Source of the DNA: Cnuella takakiae
GTDB lineage: Bacteria; Bacteroidota; Bacteroidia; Chitinophagales; Chitinophagaceae
Length of the DNA: 39,477 bases
NCBI RefSeq assembly: GCF_001953305.1
Contig: NZ_MTFE01000010.1
Location: 1,043,409 to 1,082,885 of the forward strand
Reading direction: 5' to 3'
Each line of letters opens with the position of its first letter. The first letter of the stretch is position 1. This document shows positions 15,334 through 22,717 of the stretch, in pieces. The notes beneath the pieces were generated by a model. That model made no database searches and had not been told where the DNA came from. It saw nothing but the letters and a program-made list of their open reading frames with translations. A program made the translations under genes and the position numbers.

Positions 15334-16407
15334 CTATCTTCTATCATCCATTGCAGTAAGTTGTCTTTCCCTGCGGGCTACATCCAGCGAAAAGCCAAAA
15401 GTGCTGCCAACGCCTTCCTTGCTGCGTACATGCAGGTTGTAACCATGGGCTTCAATGATGTGTTTACAAATGGATAGACCCAGCCCGCTGCCCTTCAGGT
15501 CGCGGCCCCTGCCTTCCTGGGTGCGGAAGAAGCGTTCAAATACGCGGGAGATATATTTTTCTGGAATCCCCATGCCGTCATCGGAAATCTCTACCAGCAC
15601 GTGTTTGCCATCGGTATTATACACACTGGCGATGGTATTGCCATTGCGGCGGCCGTACTTGATGGAGTTGTCTACCAGGTTGATGAGCACCTGCCGGATC
15701 TTGTCTTTATCGCCAAATACTATTTGCCCCTGTTCACTGCCTTTTTTAAACGAAAAGGTGATATTGTGCTGTTCGGCTTTAAGCGCCAGGGTTTCAAAAG
15801 CTTCGCGAATCAGGTCCTGTACGATAAAGTTCTGGCGGTGGAGCTTCAGTTCGCCGCGTTCCAATTTGGAAATTTCGTCCAGGTCCTGGATCAGCCGCGA
15901 GAGGCGCTCCACGTTCTGGCTTGCTTTTTCAAGGAAGCGCCGGTTGACCTCGGGGTTTTCGAGGGCGCCCTGCAATAAGGTGTCCACATAACCTTGTATG
16001 GCAAAAACAGGTGTTTTAAACTCGTGCGACAGGTTTTGCAAAAACTCTTTGCGGAACTGCTCGTTCTTTTTCAGGATTTCGATCTCGTCCTTTCTTTTCT
16101 GCGCCCATGCCTCCACATCCAGGCGCACTTCATCAAGTGTTTTCTGTGGCAGGATGTACTTATAATAGGTCTCTTCCTTTTTGCTGGCCTTAGTGTGGTA
16201 GATAAACTTGTAGATCAGCTTGATTTTGCGGAATATAAACCGCTCGAACATGGTCATGATCACCAGGTAGCTGCCCAGGAAGAACAGGACAAAGGCACCC
16301 AGGCCATAATGCCAGTTTGCCTCCAGTATCCACACGCCAAGCCCGCTGGGTACAGCCAGGATGAGTGCGGTAAGTGCCGATAGCTGGCGGGAAGTAAGGT
16401 CTTTCAT
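15334..16407 (-). CDS. phoR: Membrane sensor histidine kinase, PhoR-like
   Basis: The 357-residue kinase has two TM segments near the N-terminus (about residues 9-28 and 33-53) with almost no periplasmic loop, as in PhoR-type kinases that sense through a partner and not directly. HisKA has the phosphoacceptor His128 in NLSHEFKTPVFAIQGY. The ATPase domain shows NLVDNSIKYG (N box), DDGMGIP (G1) and GSGLGLSICKHIIEAHG (G2). It lies downstream of the OmpR-family regulator on the same strand, the usual pair. No PAS domain is visible. The phoR name is inferred from architecture, the PhoB-like partner and the phosphate genes nearby; another two-component role remains possible. Confidence 0.85.
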   Translation of the reverse strand: MKDLTSRQLSALTALILAVPSGLGVWILEANWHYGLGAFVLFFLGSYLVIMTMFERFIFRKIKLIYKFIYHTKASKKEETYYKYILPQKTLDEVRLDVEAWAQKRKDEIEILKKNEQFRKEFLQNLSHEFKTPVFAIQGYVDTLLQGALENPEVNRRFLEKASQNVERLSRLIQDLDEISKLERGELKLHRQNFIVQDLIREAFETLALKAEQHNITFSFKKGSEQGQIVFGDKDKIRQVLINLVDNSIKYGRRNGNTIASVYNTDGKHVLVEISDDGMGIPEKYISRVFERFFRTQEGRGRDLKGSGLGLSICKHIIEAHGYNLHVRSKEGVGSTFGFSLDVARRERQLTAMDDRR

Positions 16408-16569
16408 GAGTAGAAGAAGTGAGGGAAGTCAGGAAAGTCAGTAAAGACGGAAATGACAGGAAAGTCGGAGGACGGAAAATTCAGTAAAGACAGGTGTGAA
16501 AGTATTACCTTCTATTTAGGCCCGGTTCTTTCCGGACTTTCCTGTCTTTTCCGTCTTTACCGTCTTCTC
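16408..16569. repeat. ggaaagtcagtaaagac word repeats in the phoB-phoR gap
   Basis: Left arm about 16420-16490 carries ggaaagtc, gtaaagac and ggacgga words; right arm about 16524-16567 is the inverted form (ctttccggactttcctgtcttttcc is split across several near-copies). The 19-mer ggaaagtcagtaaagacgg (16432-16450) recurs exactly at 19841-19859. It separates the regulator and kinase genes of one apparent operon. Confidence 0.85.
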
Positions 16570-17247
16570 TCAGAGCTCAAATTTATACCCTACACCTTTT
16601 ACGGTAGTAATACAATCCACACCCATCTTCTGGCGGATTTTGCGGATGTGTACGTCAATGGTTCGGTCGCCTACAATAACATCATTGCCCCATACCTGGC
16701 TCAGGATTTCGTTGCGCAGGAACACGCGGCCGGGTTTGGTAGCCAGCAGGTGCAGCAGTTCAAATTCCTTTTTTGCCAGGGTGATCTCGCTGCCTTCGTA
16801 TTCGACCACAAACTTTTCGGGGTCGATCACCAGGCTGTCGATGGCAATGGAACTGCTGTCGGGTTGCTTGAGCCGGCGGAAAAGGGCGGCCACCTTGCTC
16901 AGGAACACCTGTGTGCTGATGGGTTTGCTGATATAATCGTCGGCGCCGGTTGTGAGGCCTTTCACCTGGGTGGCTTCGTCGCTCAGGGCAGTGAGGAAGA
17001 GGATCAGGGTGTCTTTGAACTGGGCCTGTGCCCGCAGCAGTTCGCACACTTCCACGCCAGTTTTCCGGGGCATCATGATGTCGAGGATCACCAGGTGGGG
17101 GTTAAACTTCTTGGCTTTATCCAAAGCTTCATCGCCGTCCTTGGCTGTTGCCACCTCGTAGCCTTCCTTTTCCAGGTTGTACTTCAAAAATTCCAAAATA
17201 TCAGGCTCATCATCGGCAAGCAATACCTTTCGGGCCTTGGTACTCAT
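16570..17247 (-). CDS. phoB: OmpR-family response regulator, PhoB/PhoP-like
   Basis: The 225-residue protein has a receiver domain (about 8-122): acidic pocket ADDEPD, phosphoacceptor Asp56 in LVILDIMMPRKTG, Thr in LFLTALSD, Lys in YISKPIS. A C-terminal winged helix (about 135-225) follows, including KKEFELLHLLATKPGRVFLRNEILSQVWG and RTIDVHIRKIRQKMG, the recognition helix and wing. ATG 17247 (MSTKARKVLLADDEPD) is preferred over 17271. It is first in the operon with the phoR-like kinase. A pair of Pho-box-like words lies 1-18 bp before the start codon, consistent with autoregulation. It is the natural candidate to bind the 11-bp-periodic arrays at 9305 and 7613. Confidence 0.9.
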   Translation of the reverse strand: MSTKARKVLLADDEPDILEFLKYNLEKEGYEVATAKDGDEALDKAKKFNPHLVILDIMMPRKTGVEVCELLRAQAQFKDTLILFLTALSDEATQVKGLTTGADDYISKPISTQVFLSKVAALFRRLKQPDSSSIAIDSLVIDPEKFVVEYEGSEITLAKKEFELLHLLATKPGRVFLRNEILSQVWGNDVIVGDRTIDVHIRKIRQKMGVDCITTVKGVGYKFEL

Positions 17248-17248
17248 A

Positions 17249-17266
17249 TGTTTACTAATTGTTACC
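17249..17266 (-). promoter_or_regulatory. Pho-box-like pair overlapping the phoB translation start region
   Basis: On the minus strand GGTAACA-ATTA-GTAAACA ends one base before ATG 17247. The two words start 11 bp apart, as in the 9305 array. The position is downstream of any likely promoter (a TCTATTTG sequence lies about 20 bp further up), so it would act as a repressing or road-block site if real. With only two words, chance is not excluded. Confidence 0.4.
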
Positions 17267-17595
17267 AGCAAACCTAAAACAAATAGATTACCCTGAACGG
17301 GCCTTTACATGAAGTTTATGTAGAGTTAATAAAAACTTAATGGAACCGCAGATTTGTATGATTAGAAGGGATTTGTATGATTTTACCTTCCTGCTCTTTC
17401 ACCTATAGTAAGAGAAAAGTAAGATCCTTTCGAAAATGTTTCTTGTTTGTTCAAATGCATTGTTGCCTTTTGCAAAGCTGTATTAAACAATAAACGCGCT
17501 TTAAGCTGCCTGATTTTCCACTTCTTGCCCCTGAATTCTTTTAAATCATTCCTAATCATACAAATCAGCGGTTATATGGGTATTAAATTTGCGCT
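17267..17595. repeat. Divergent phoB / caspase-like spacer with inverted 20-mers
   Basis: The gene-free spacer 17248-17595 carries an inverted pair: aaccgcagatttgtatgatt at 17344-17363 and its complement with one mismatch at 17554-17573. A second atttgtatgatt word is at 17371-17382. The remaining roughly 160 bp between the arms (17383-17545) shows nothing recognisable. At 17584-17591 TAAATTTG is a perfect -7 element for the 17596 gene. Confidence 0.75.
17584..17591 (+). promoter_or_regulatory. -7 promoter element close to the start codon
   Basis: TAAATTTG matches the Bacteroidetes -7 consensus TAnnTTTG exactly; no clear -33 TTTG is found 19-20 bp upstream. It ends only 4 bp before ATG 17596, so the mRNA would be leaderless or translation would begin at the second ATG (17605). 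Confidence 0.55.
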
Positions 17596-19812
17596 ATGTG
17601 GCTGATGCGTTTTTTAGATCGAACCCTGTTGCTGCTCGTGGTTGTGCTGTTGGGAACCCAGGCGTTTGCCCAAAGCAGTGCCTCATTGGTGGTAAAATAT
17701 AAAGCCGATATCCGTCGGCAATTGTTCCATGATTATGTAGACCGGGAGCAAAGGGCTGCCCTTGCCGCCGATGGCAACAGGAGTACCGGCTTCCAGGTAT
17801 CTGCCGATGATGAACTCAACTACCTGGTTACGGAGGCCCTCACTACTACGGTGGACCGGTTGCAGCGTACCATTGAAACCGATTCGGCCCTCACCCATAC
17901 CCAGAAGGTTGCCTATATCCGCGGACTGGAAAATATCCTGAAGAAATTTGCTGCCGGTTATAAAAGCAGGCAGTTTCTGGCTTCCAGCCTGCCGCAGGCG
18001 CTGAGCCGTTACGAGGAGGCCGTAGTGCTCGACCGTGCCGGTCGTCCAATCGATAACCTGGTGAAAGGCGCCCCCTTTGCCGTTGCCGATATGCTGGTAG
18101 GCAGTGGTGCTTTTGAGCAAAATCCCGGCATCCGGCTGGCCAAGAACGATGTGGTGCGCAAGTTTGTACAAATTCACCCGCAGCGCACCTTCCAGCTGCT
18201 GAACGAAAACCCTGACCTGCCTTTCCGCGATAGCCTCGTGCTGGTAGTGGGCCGCAAGTACCCCCGCCTCCTGTACGATTATGCGGCGGCCAACAATGCC
18301 CTGGGCCGGGCCATCCGTAAAATTGATGACCCGTTGGTGCAAACCGTTTCCAAAATGGCTACCAGCGGCGGCTCGGGACAAATCTATTTTGCTTTTTTGG
18401 ACAACCTGCTAAAAGGCCGCATGTCGCTGTCCACCATTGATTCGGTAAAGAACGATGAAGTAAGGTTTTACCGTTTGCTGGTAAAAACAAGGCTCGATTA
18501 TGTGCGCCGCATCCAGCAGAAAGAAGAAGTGCTGGAACTGGCAGCTCTTACCGATATGCTGGAACGCAGGGCCCGCAACATATTTATCAAGGAGATCAAC
18601 GGCCTGCACGAGCAGCCCGATGGGGTACGTTTCCGTATTCTCAATCAGCTGACGCCGCAGGAATTGTATTACCTGGTAGTGTCGGGTGAAAACGAGATCT
18701 ATACTTCCAGCTATACCCGTGGTGTTTATCCCGTGATGATGCAGAAGATCGGCAACCGCGGCGATTCGCTGCTGGTGTCGGTTGGTTTTGACCGTTTCCG
18801 CAAATTCATCAAGATCGCTGCCGGTTTCAACACCCTCAACGGCTTCCTGAAAACCTTTCCCAGTCCTGACGATTCAAGGGTGCTGATGACTGCTTTTGTA
18901 AACGGCCTGGAGCGTACCACCAACCTCGAAGATGGCGTGGACATTGCCGATTCCTATGTAAGCATTTCGGAAGGCAACCCCGAACTGGCCGACTATGTGC
19001 TGGAGCTTACCAAATATAATTACGAGAAAAACCTGGCCGCCAACAACCAACGCGGCAAGGTGATGTATAACCTGTTGCAAAAGCTGTTTCTCTCTGCCGA
19101 CAGCAGCAATAAGATCGACCTGTCGCAAGAGTTTGGTATTCCGCCGGTGTACAATATTCCTTATAACAACCTTGCCGATACCGCCAGCCGCGTGGTGATG
19201 CAGGTATTTTTTTATGGCGATGAAGACGGCACCAATATTTACCAGGGTTTCCTCCGCCAGTTTGGGGGCAGCAACTGGAAGATTACCTATGCGCCGCAAT
19301 GGGTGCAGATCAGTTCCACCAGGGGCAAGCCCATCCTGATTTTTGCCAACAAACCCCTGCCCGAAGAATCCGGCAAGGACGAGGAAGCACAGGATGCGCT
19401 GAGTGCCTACCTGTCGGAGAAGGGCATGGAGCCATCCATCATCATCCACCGCGGGCATAGCTATTACGCCGAAAGTACCATCGAGCATATACTGCCTTCG
19501 GCTAAAATAGTGTTCATGGGCTCCTGTGGCGGCTACCACCTCATACACGATGTGCTGCAGCATTCACCCGATGCGCACATTATTGCCTCCAAGCAAATTG
19601 GTAAAACGGTTATCAACCAGCCCTTTTTCAACCTGCTGACCGAAAAGATGCGCAATGGACAGGGTATTGAATGGATACCTTTCTGGAACGAATTCAAACG
19701 CACCGCAGGCGGTGTAGACGGTTTTGAAGATTATATCCCGCCGCATAAAAACCTCGGTGCCATCTTTATTAAGGCATATAATAAATCGATGGGAGCGGAG
19801 GAGGAGGAATAG
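17596..19812 (+). CDS. Secreted protein with possible caspase/CHAT-type C-terminal domain
   Basis: The 738-residue product has a signal peptide (residues 1-25, ...GTQAFAQ). A long, mostly helical region of about 500 residues without a domain I know is followed by a C-terminal alpha/beta region (about 570-715). In the latter, PSIIIHRGHSYYAES (His618, His621) and AKIVFMGSCGGYHLI (Cys644) each follow a hydrophobic strand, as in clan CD cysteine peptidases (caspase, CHAT, separase, gingipain). His618 to Cys644 is 26 residues. GKPILIFANKPLPEE before them fits the first strand of that fold. The final region (IPPHKNLGAIFIKAYNKS) may complete the sheet. If active it would cut proteins in the periplasm or outside. 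Alternative: a non-catalytic Rossmann-like domain. No operon partner is clear. Start may be Met4 (17605). Confidence 0.7.
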   Translation: MWLMRFLDRTLLLLVVVLLGTQAFAQSSASLVVKYKADIRRQLFHDYVDREQRAALAADGNRSTGFQVSADDELNYLVTEALTTTVDRLQRTIETDSALTHTQKVAYIRGLENILKKFAAGYKSRQFLASSLPQALSRYEEAVVLDRAGRPIDNLVKGAPFAVADMLVGSGAFEQNPGIRLAKNDVVRKFVQIHPQRTFQLLNENPDLPFRDSLVLVVGRKYPRLLYDYAAANNALGRAIRKIDDPLVQTVSKMATSGGSGQIYFAFLDNLLKGRMSLSTIDSVKNDEVRFYRLLVKTRLDYVRRIQQKEEVLELAALTDMLERRARNIFIKEINGLHEQPDGVRFRILNQLTPQELYYLVVSGENEIYTSSYTRGVYPVMMQKIGNRGDSLLVSVGFDRFRKFIKIAAGFNTLNGFLKTFPSPDDSRVLMTAFVNGLERTTNLEDGVDIADSYVSISEGNPELADYVLELTKYNYEKNLAANNQRGKVMYNLLQKLFLSADSSNKIDLSQEFGIPPVYNIPYNNLADTASRVVMQVFFYGDEDGTNIYQGFLRQFGGSNWKITYAPQWVQISSTRGKPILIFANKPLPEESGKDEEAQDALSAYLSEKGMEPSIIIHRGHSYYAESTIEHILPSAKIVFMGSCGGYHLIHDVLQHSPDAHIIASKQIGKTVINQPFFNLLTEKMRNGQGIEWIPFWNEFKRTAGGVDGFEDYIPPHKNLGAIFIKAYNKSMGAEEEE

Positions 19813-20040
19813 TGGGAAGACGGGAAAGTCGGTAAAGTCCGGAAAGTCAGTAAAGACGGGAAAGACAGAAAAGAAGAAAAGGTCAGTTTGGCAAGCTCCT
19901 TTTCTTTTGCAACCAAGAACATCAATAGCTAATTGGAAGACTTCAAAATCGTCTTTCCGGACTTTACTGACTTTTCTGACTTCCATCTCTCCTTTCTCTT
20001 CCGTCTTTTCCAGTCTTTCCAGTCTTTCCCGTCTCCCTAC
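19813..20040. repeat. ggaaagtc / gactttcc inverted word repeats
   Basis: Left arm 19815-19880 has seven near-copies of words such as gggaaagtcggtaaagtcc and ggaaagtcagtaaagac. Right arm 19950-20036 has the inverted words (ctttccggactttactgac, gtcttttccagtctttcc). About 68 bp lie between. It shares an exact 19-mer with 16432-16450. No gene is visible. Confidence 0.85.
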
Positions 20041-20048
20041 TACCTTTG
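20041..20048 (+). promoter_or_regulatory. -7 element of the ABC exporter gene
   Basis: TACCTTTG is a perfect TAnnTTTG match. A TTTC at 20016-20019, 21 bp upstream and inside the right repeat arm, could serve as the -33 element. Transcription would begin near 20054. Confidence 0.55.
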
Positions 20049-20066
20049 CACCCTAAACCAAAAATC

Positions 20067-21842
20067 TTGAGCACCTCAGAACGGAAGCAGTTTTTCGACA
20101 TGGCCTTATTAAAGCGGGTGCTTCGCTTTACCGATCCTTACAAGGGCAGGTTTGTGCAAAGCCTGGTGCTGTCGGTACTGCTGGCGGCTTTTTCGCCGGT
20201 GCGGCCTTACCTCATCCAGCTTACCGTAGATAAATACATTACCAACCAGGTGGCCCAGATGGTCATCACCATCACTATTATCCAAATTGGTTTCCTGATC
20301 CTGGAGACGGGAATGCGGTTTTACTTTTCCTACATCACTTCCTGGCTGGGCCAGCGCGTGGTACACGACCTGCGCACCAGGGTGTACCACAAGGTGTTGC
20401 ACCTCAACCTGCGCCAGTTTGACAAAACGCCCATCGGTACCCTCACTACCCGCACGGTGGATGATATCGAAAGGGTAAACGACATTTTTGCCGATGGCCT
20501 GATACCGATCCTTGCAGATATGCTGTCTATCCTCTGTATCCTGGGCATTATGTTCTGGACCGACTGGCAGCTCACGCTCATCTGCCTTATTCCTTTCCCC
20601 ATCATGATCGTGGCCACCTATGTGTTCAAGGAAAGTGTCAATAAAAGCTTCCACACGGTGCGCAACGCTGTGAGCAACCTCAACGCCTTTGTGCAGGAAC
20701 ACCTCAGCGGGATGCAGATCGTGCAGGCCTTTGCACGGGAAGAAAAGGAGTACGAGAAATTTAAGGAGATCAACAAGGTGCACCGCGATGCCAATATCAA
20801 GGCCATCTTCGCTTACTCTGTATTTTTTCCCATCGTGGAAATTGTGTTGGCGCTGAGTGTTGGCCTGGTGGTGTGGTGGACTTCAAAAGAAGCACTTGGC
20901 CTCAACGAAAGCCAGTACGGAAAAGTAGTGGCCTTTATCATGTACCTCAACCTCCTGTTCCGTCCCCTCCGCATCATTGCCGATAAATTCAACGTGCTGC
21001 AAATGGGCATCATCGCCTCCGACCGGGTGTTCAAGGTGCTGGACAACGATGATTTTATTCCACCCTCTCCTGCTAATGCTTTTACCCCTGCCGAGGTAAA
21101 AGGAAAGCTTGATTTCGACCATGTCTTCTTTTCTTATGTAGAAAATACGCCGGTGCTGAAGGATGTGGATTTTTCGGTAAACCCCGGCGAAACCGTTGCC
21201 ATCGTTGGTCATACCGGCAGCGGCAAAAGCACCATTATTTCCCTGCTCAACCGCCTGTACGATATCCAGCAGGGCCGCATCCTTGTAGACGACCGCGACA
21301 TCAAGGAGTGGGACCTCGAAACCCTGCGCCGCAACGTGGGCGTGGTGTTGCAGGATGTATTTCTTTTTGCCGGCTCGGTACGCGATAACCTGACCCTGCG
21401 CAACCCGGCAATTCCGCAGGAAAGGGTAGAAGAGGCTGCCCGCCTCATTGGTATGCACGACTTTATCCTGCAACTGCCCGGCGGTTACGACTACAATGTA
21501 ATGGAACGCGGCGCCACACTTTCGCTGGGCCAGCGCCAGTTGCTGTCGTTTATCCGCGCCTTATTATACAACCCCGCCATCCTGATTTTGGACGAGGCTA
21601 CCTCTTCTATTGACACCGAAAGCGAGCAGCTGATTGAGCGGGCCATCCAGAAGTTGATTGCAGGTCGTACTTCCATTATCATTGCCCACCGCCTCAGCAC
21701 CATCCAGCGGGCCGACAAGATCATTGTGCTGGACAAGGGCGAAATCAAGGAAATGGGCAGCCATGCCGAGCTGATGGCAAGGGGCGGCTTTTATCGTAAA
21801 TTGCAGGAAAGCCAGTTGGAAAAGAAAACTATTGTGGTGTAA
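20067..21842 (+). CDS. ABC exporter, fused membrane and ATPase domains (MsbA/MdlB-like)
   Basis: About 591 residues in the half-transporter layout: a six-helix membrane domain (roughly 30-320) and one nucleotide-binding domain (about 345-590). Walker A GHTGSGKST is at 381-389, the signature LSLGQRQ at 485-491, Walker B ILILDEA with Asp509-Glu510, and the switch His in IIIAHRLSTI. It works as a homodimer or with a partner half, exporting lipids, drugs or peptides; substrate unknown. Start is uncertain: ATG 20100 lies inside what looks like a conserved lead-in, and TTG 20067 (LSTSERKQFFDMALLKRVL) fits homologues better and leaves a short leader after the -7 element. The stop overlaps the next start by one base. 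Confidence 0.93.
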   Translation: MSTSERKQFFDMALLKRVLRFTDPYKGRFVQSLVLSVLLAAFSPVRPYLIQLTVDKYITNQVAQMVITITIIQIGFLILETGMRFYFSYITSWLGQRVVHDLRTRVYHKVLHLNLRQFDKTPIGTLTTRTVDDIERVNDIFADGLIPILADMLSILCILGIMFWTDWQLTLICLIPFPIMIVATYVFKESVNKSFHTVRNAVSNLNAFVQEHLSGMQIVQAFAREEKEYEKFKEINKVHRDANIKAIFAYSVFFPIVEIVLALSVGLVVWWTSKEALGLNESQYGKVVAFIMYLNLLFRPLRIIADKFNVLQMGIIASDRVFKVLDNDDFIPPSPANAFTPAEVKGKLDFDHVFFSYVENTPVLKDVDFSVNPGETVAIVGHTGSGKSTIISLLNRLYDIQQGRILVDDRDIKEWDLETLRRNVGVVLQDVFLFAGSVRDNLTLRNPAIPQERVEEAARLIGMHDFILQLPGGYDYNVMERGATLSLGQRQLLSFIRALLYNPAILILDEATSSIDTESEQLIERAIQKLIAGRTSIIIAHRLSTIQRADKIIVLDKGEIKEMGSHAELMARGGFYRKLQESQLEKKTIVV

Positions 21843-22045
21843 TGAACGATACTCCAAAAAATAACACACCTGTTGACACGGACAAGCCCGCCGGTATGCG
21901 GATTTATGCGAGTGCAGCAGAGCAGGAGCTAGACCGTTTAAAGGAGGCTTTACGCCGTACACCAGAGGAAAGGTTTAAATTCTTAATGGTGTTAATGCGT
22001 ATGCAGCGAACCATGCAAGCCGCCAGGTTTATAAATGATAAATAG
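21842..22045 (+). CDS. Small helical protein, possible partner of the nucleotidyltransferase
   Basis: The 67-residue product has no signal peptide. It has a polar N-terminus and a helical C-terminal half, RRTPEERFKFLMVLMRMQRTMQAARFI, rich in Met and Arg. The PEERF...L...R pattern recalls small Bacteroidota proteins that precede nucleotidyltransferase genes; I have no family name for it. Its start overlaps the ABC exporter stop (TAATG), and it ends 2 bp before the nucleotidyltransferase start. The pair is more AT-rich than the ABC gene. It might be an antitoxin-like or adaptor protein for the following gene (inference from arrangement). Confidence 0.7.
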   Translation: MNDTPKNNTPVDTDKPAGMRIYASAAEQELDRLKEALRRTPEERFKFLMVLMRMQRTMQAARFINDK

Positions 22046-22047
22046 GT

Positions 22048-22536
22048 ATGGACCTCTTTGACTCCGCATTTGTTGACCTTTGGCGATGCCTCAACGAGAA
22101 GGGCGTACGCTACATTCTTGTAGGTGGATTTGCTACAAACCTGCACGGCTTTCAAAGATTTACCGGGGATGTCGATCTATACCTAGAGGATACGCCTGAA
22201 AACCGAAAGAAGTTCAGAGCGGCTTATTTTGCCTATGGTATGGGAGATTTTGCAAGCATCGAAACTATTCAGTTTGTACCGGGTTGGATAGATTTTGCTT
22301 TGCAGAACGGCATTCGGTTAGATATAATGACTAGCATGAAAGGGGTGGATGTAGGTTTTGAGGAGTGTTACAATTTAGCCCCCCGTATGGAAATAGGTGG
22401 ACAGGTAATTCCAGTTTTACACTTAAACCATCTGTTGGATAATAAAAGAGCGGTTGCTCGTTTAAAAGACCAACTAGATGTTGAAGAGCTGGAAAAAATA
22501 AAAAAGTTACTTGACCAGGACCAAACTGGCAGCTAA
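22048..22536 (+). CDS. Nucleotidyltransferase-fold protein (AbiEii/DUF6036-like)
   Basis: The 162-residue product has the minimal nucleotidyltransferase pattern: YILVGGFATNLHGFQRFTGDVDLYLED, i.e. a GG motif near residues 26-27 and DxD (Asp41, Asp43) for metal and nucleotide binding. A third acidic site, RLDIMTSMKG, is near residue 92. The C-terminal VIPVLHLNHLLDNKRAVARLKDQLDVEELEKIK resembles the closing helix of DUF6036/AbiEii-type proteins, which include toxins of type IV-like systems and MNT antitoxins. It is the second gene of a tight pair with the 67-residue protein. Target and direction (toxin or antitoxin) unknown. Lower GC suggests acquisition. Confidence 0.82.
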   Translation: MDLFDSAFVDLWRCLNEKGVRYILVGGFATNLHGFQRFTGDVDLYLEDTPENRKKFRAAYFAYGMGDFASIETIQFVPGWIDFALQNGIRLDIMTSMKGVDVGFEECYNLAPRMEIGGQVIPVLHLNHLLDNKRAVARLKDQLDVEELEKIKKLLDQDQTGS

Positions 22537-22689
22537 ATACTTGTTTCTTCCTGCTACTATGAACATGGAAACTGCCCTCAAATGTGGAACCCGCACTTAA
22601 ACGCCACGTCTACAACCGCTTACACACCGGGATAAATGGTAAAGCTCCTATAAAACAGGAATAGCCCCCGGTTTTTAATATGCCCTCCT

Positions 22690-22697
22690 TATCTTTG
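22690..22697 (+). promoter_or_regulatory. -7 element of the atpBEFH operon
   Basis: TATCTTTG matches TAnnTTTG exactly and ends 20 bp before atpB ATG 22718. No TTTG occurs at the expected -33 position (about 22667). Confidence 0.6.
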
Positions 22698-22717
22698 CGC
22701 CAAATTTGCGGAACAGT

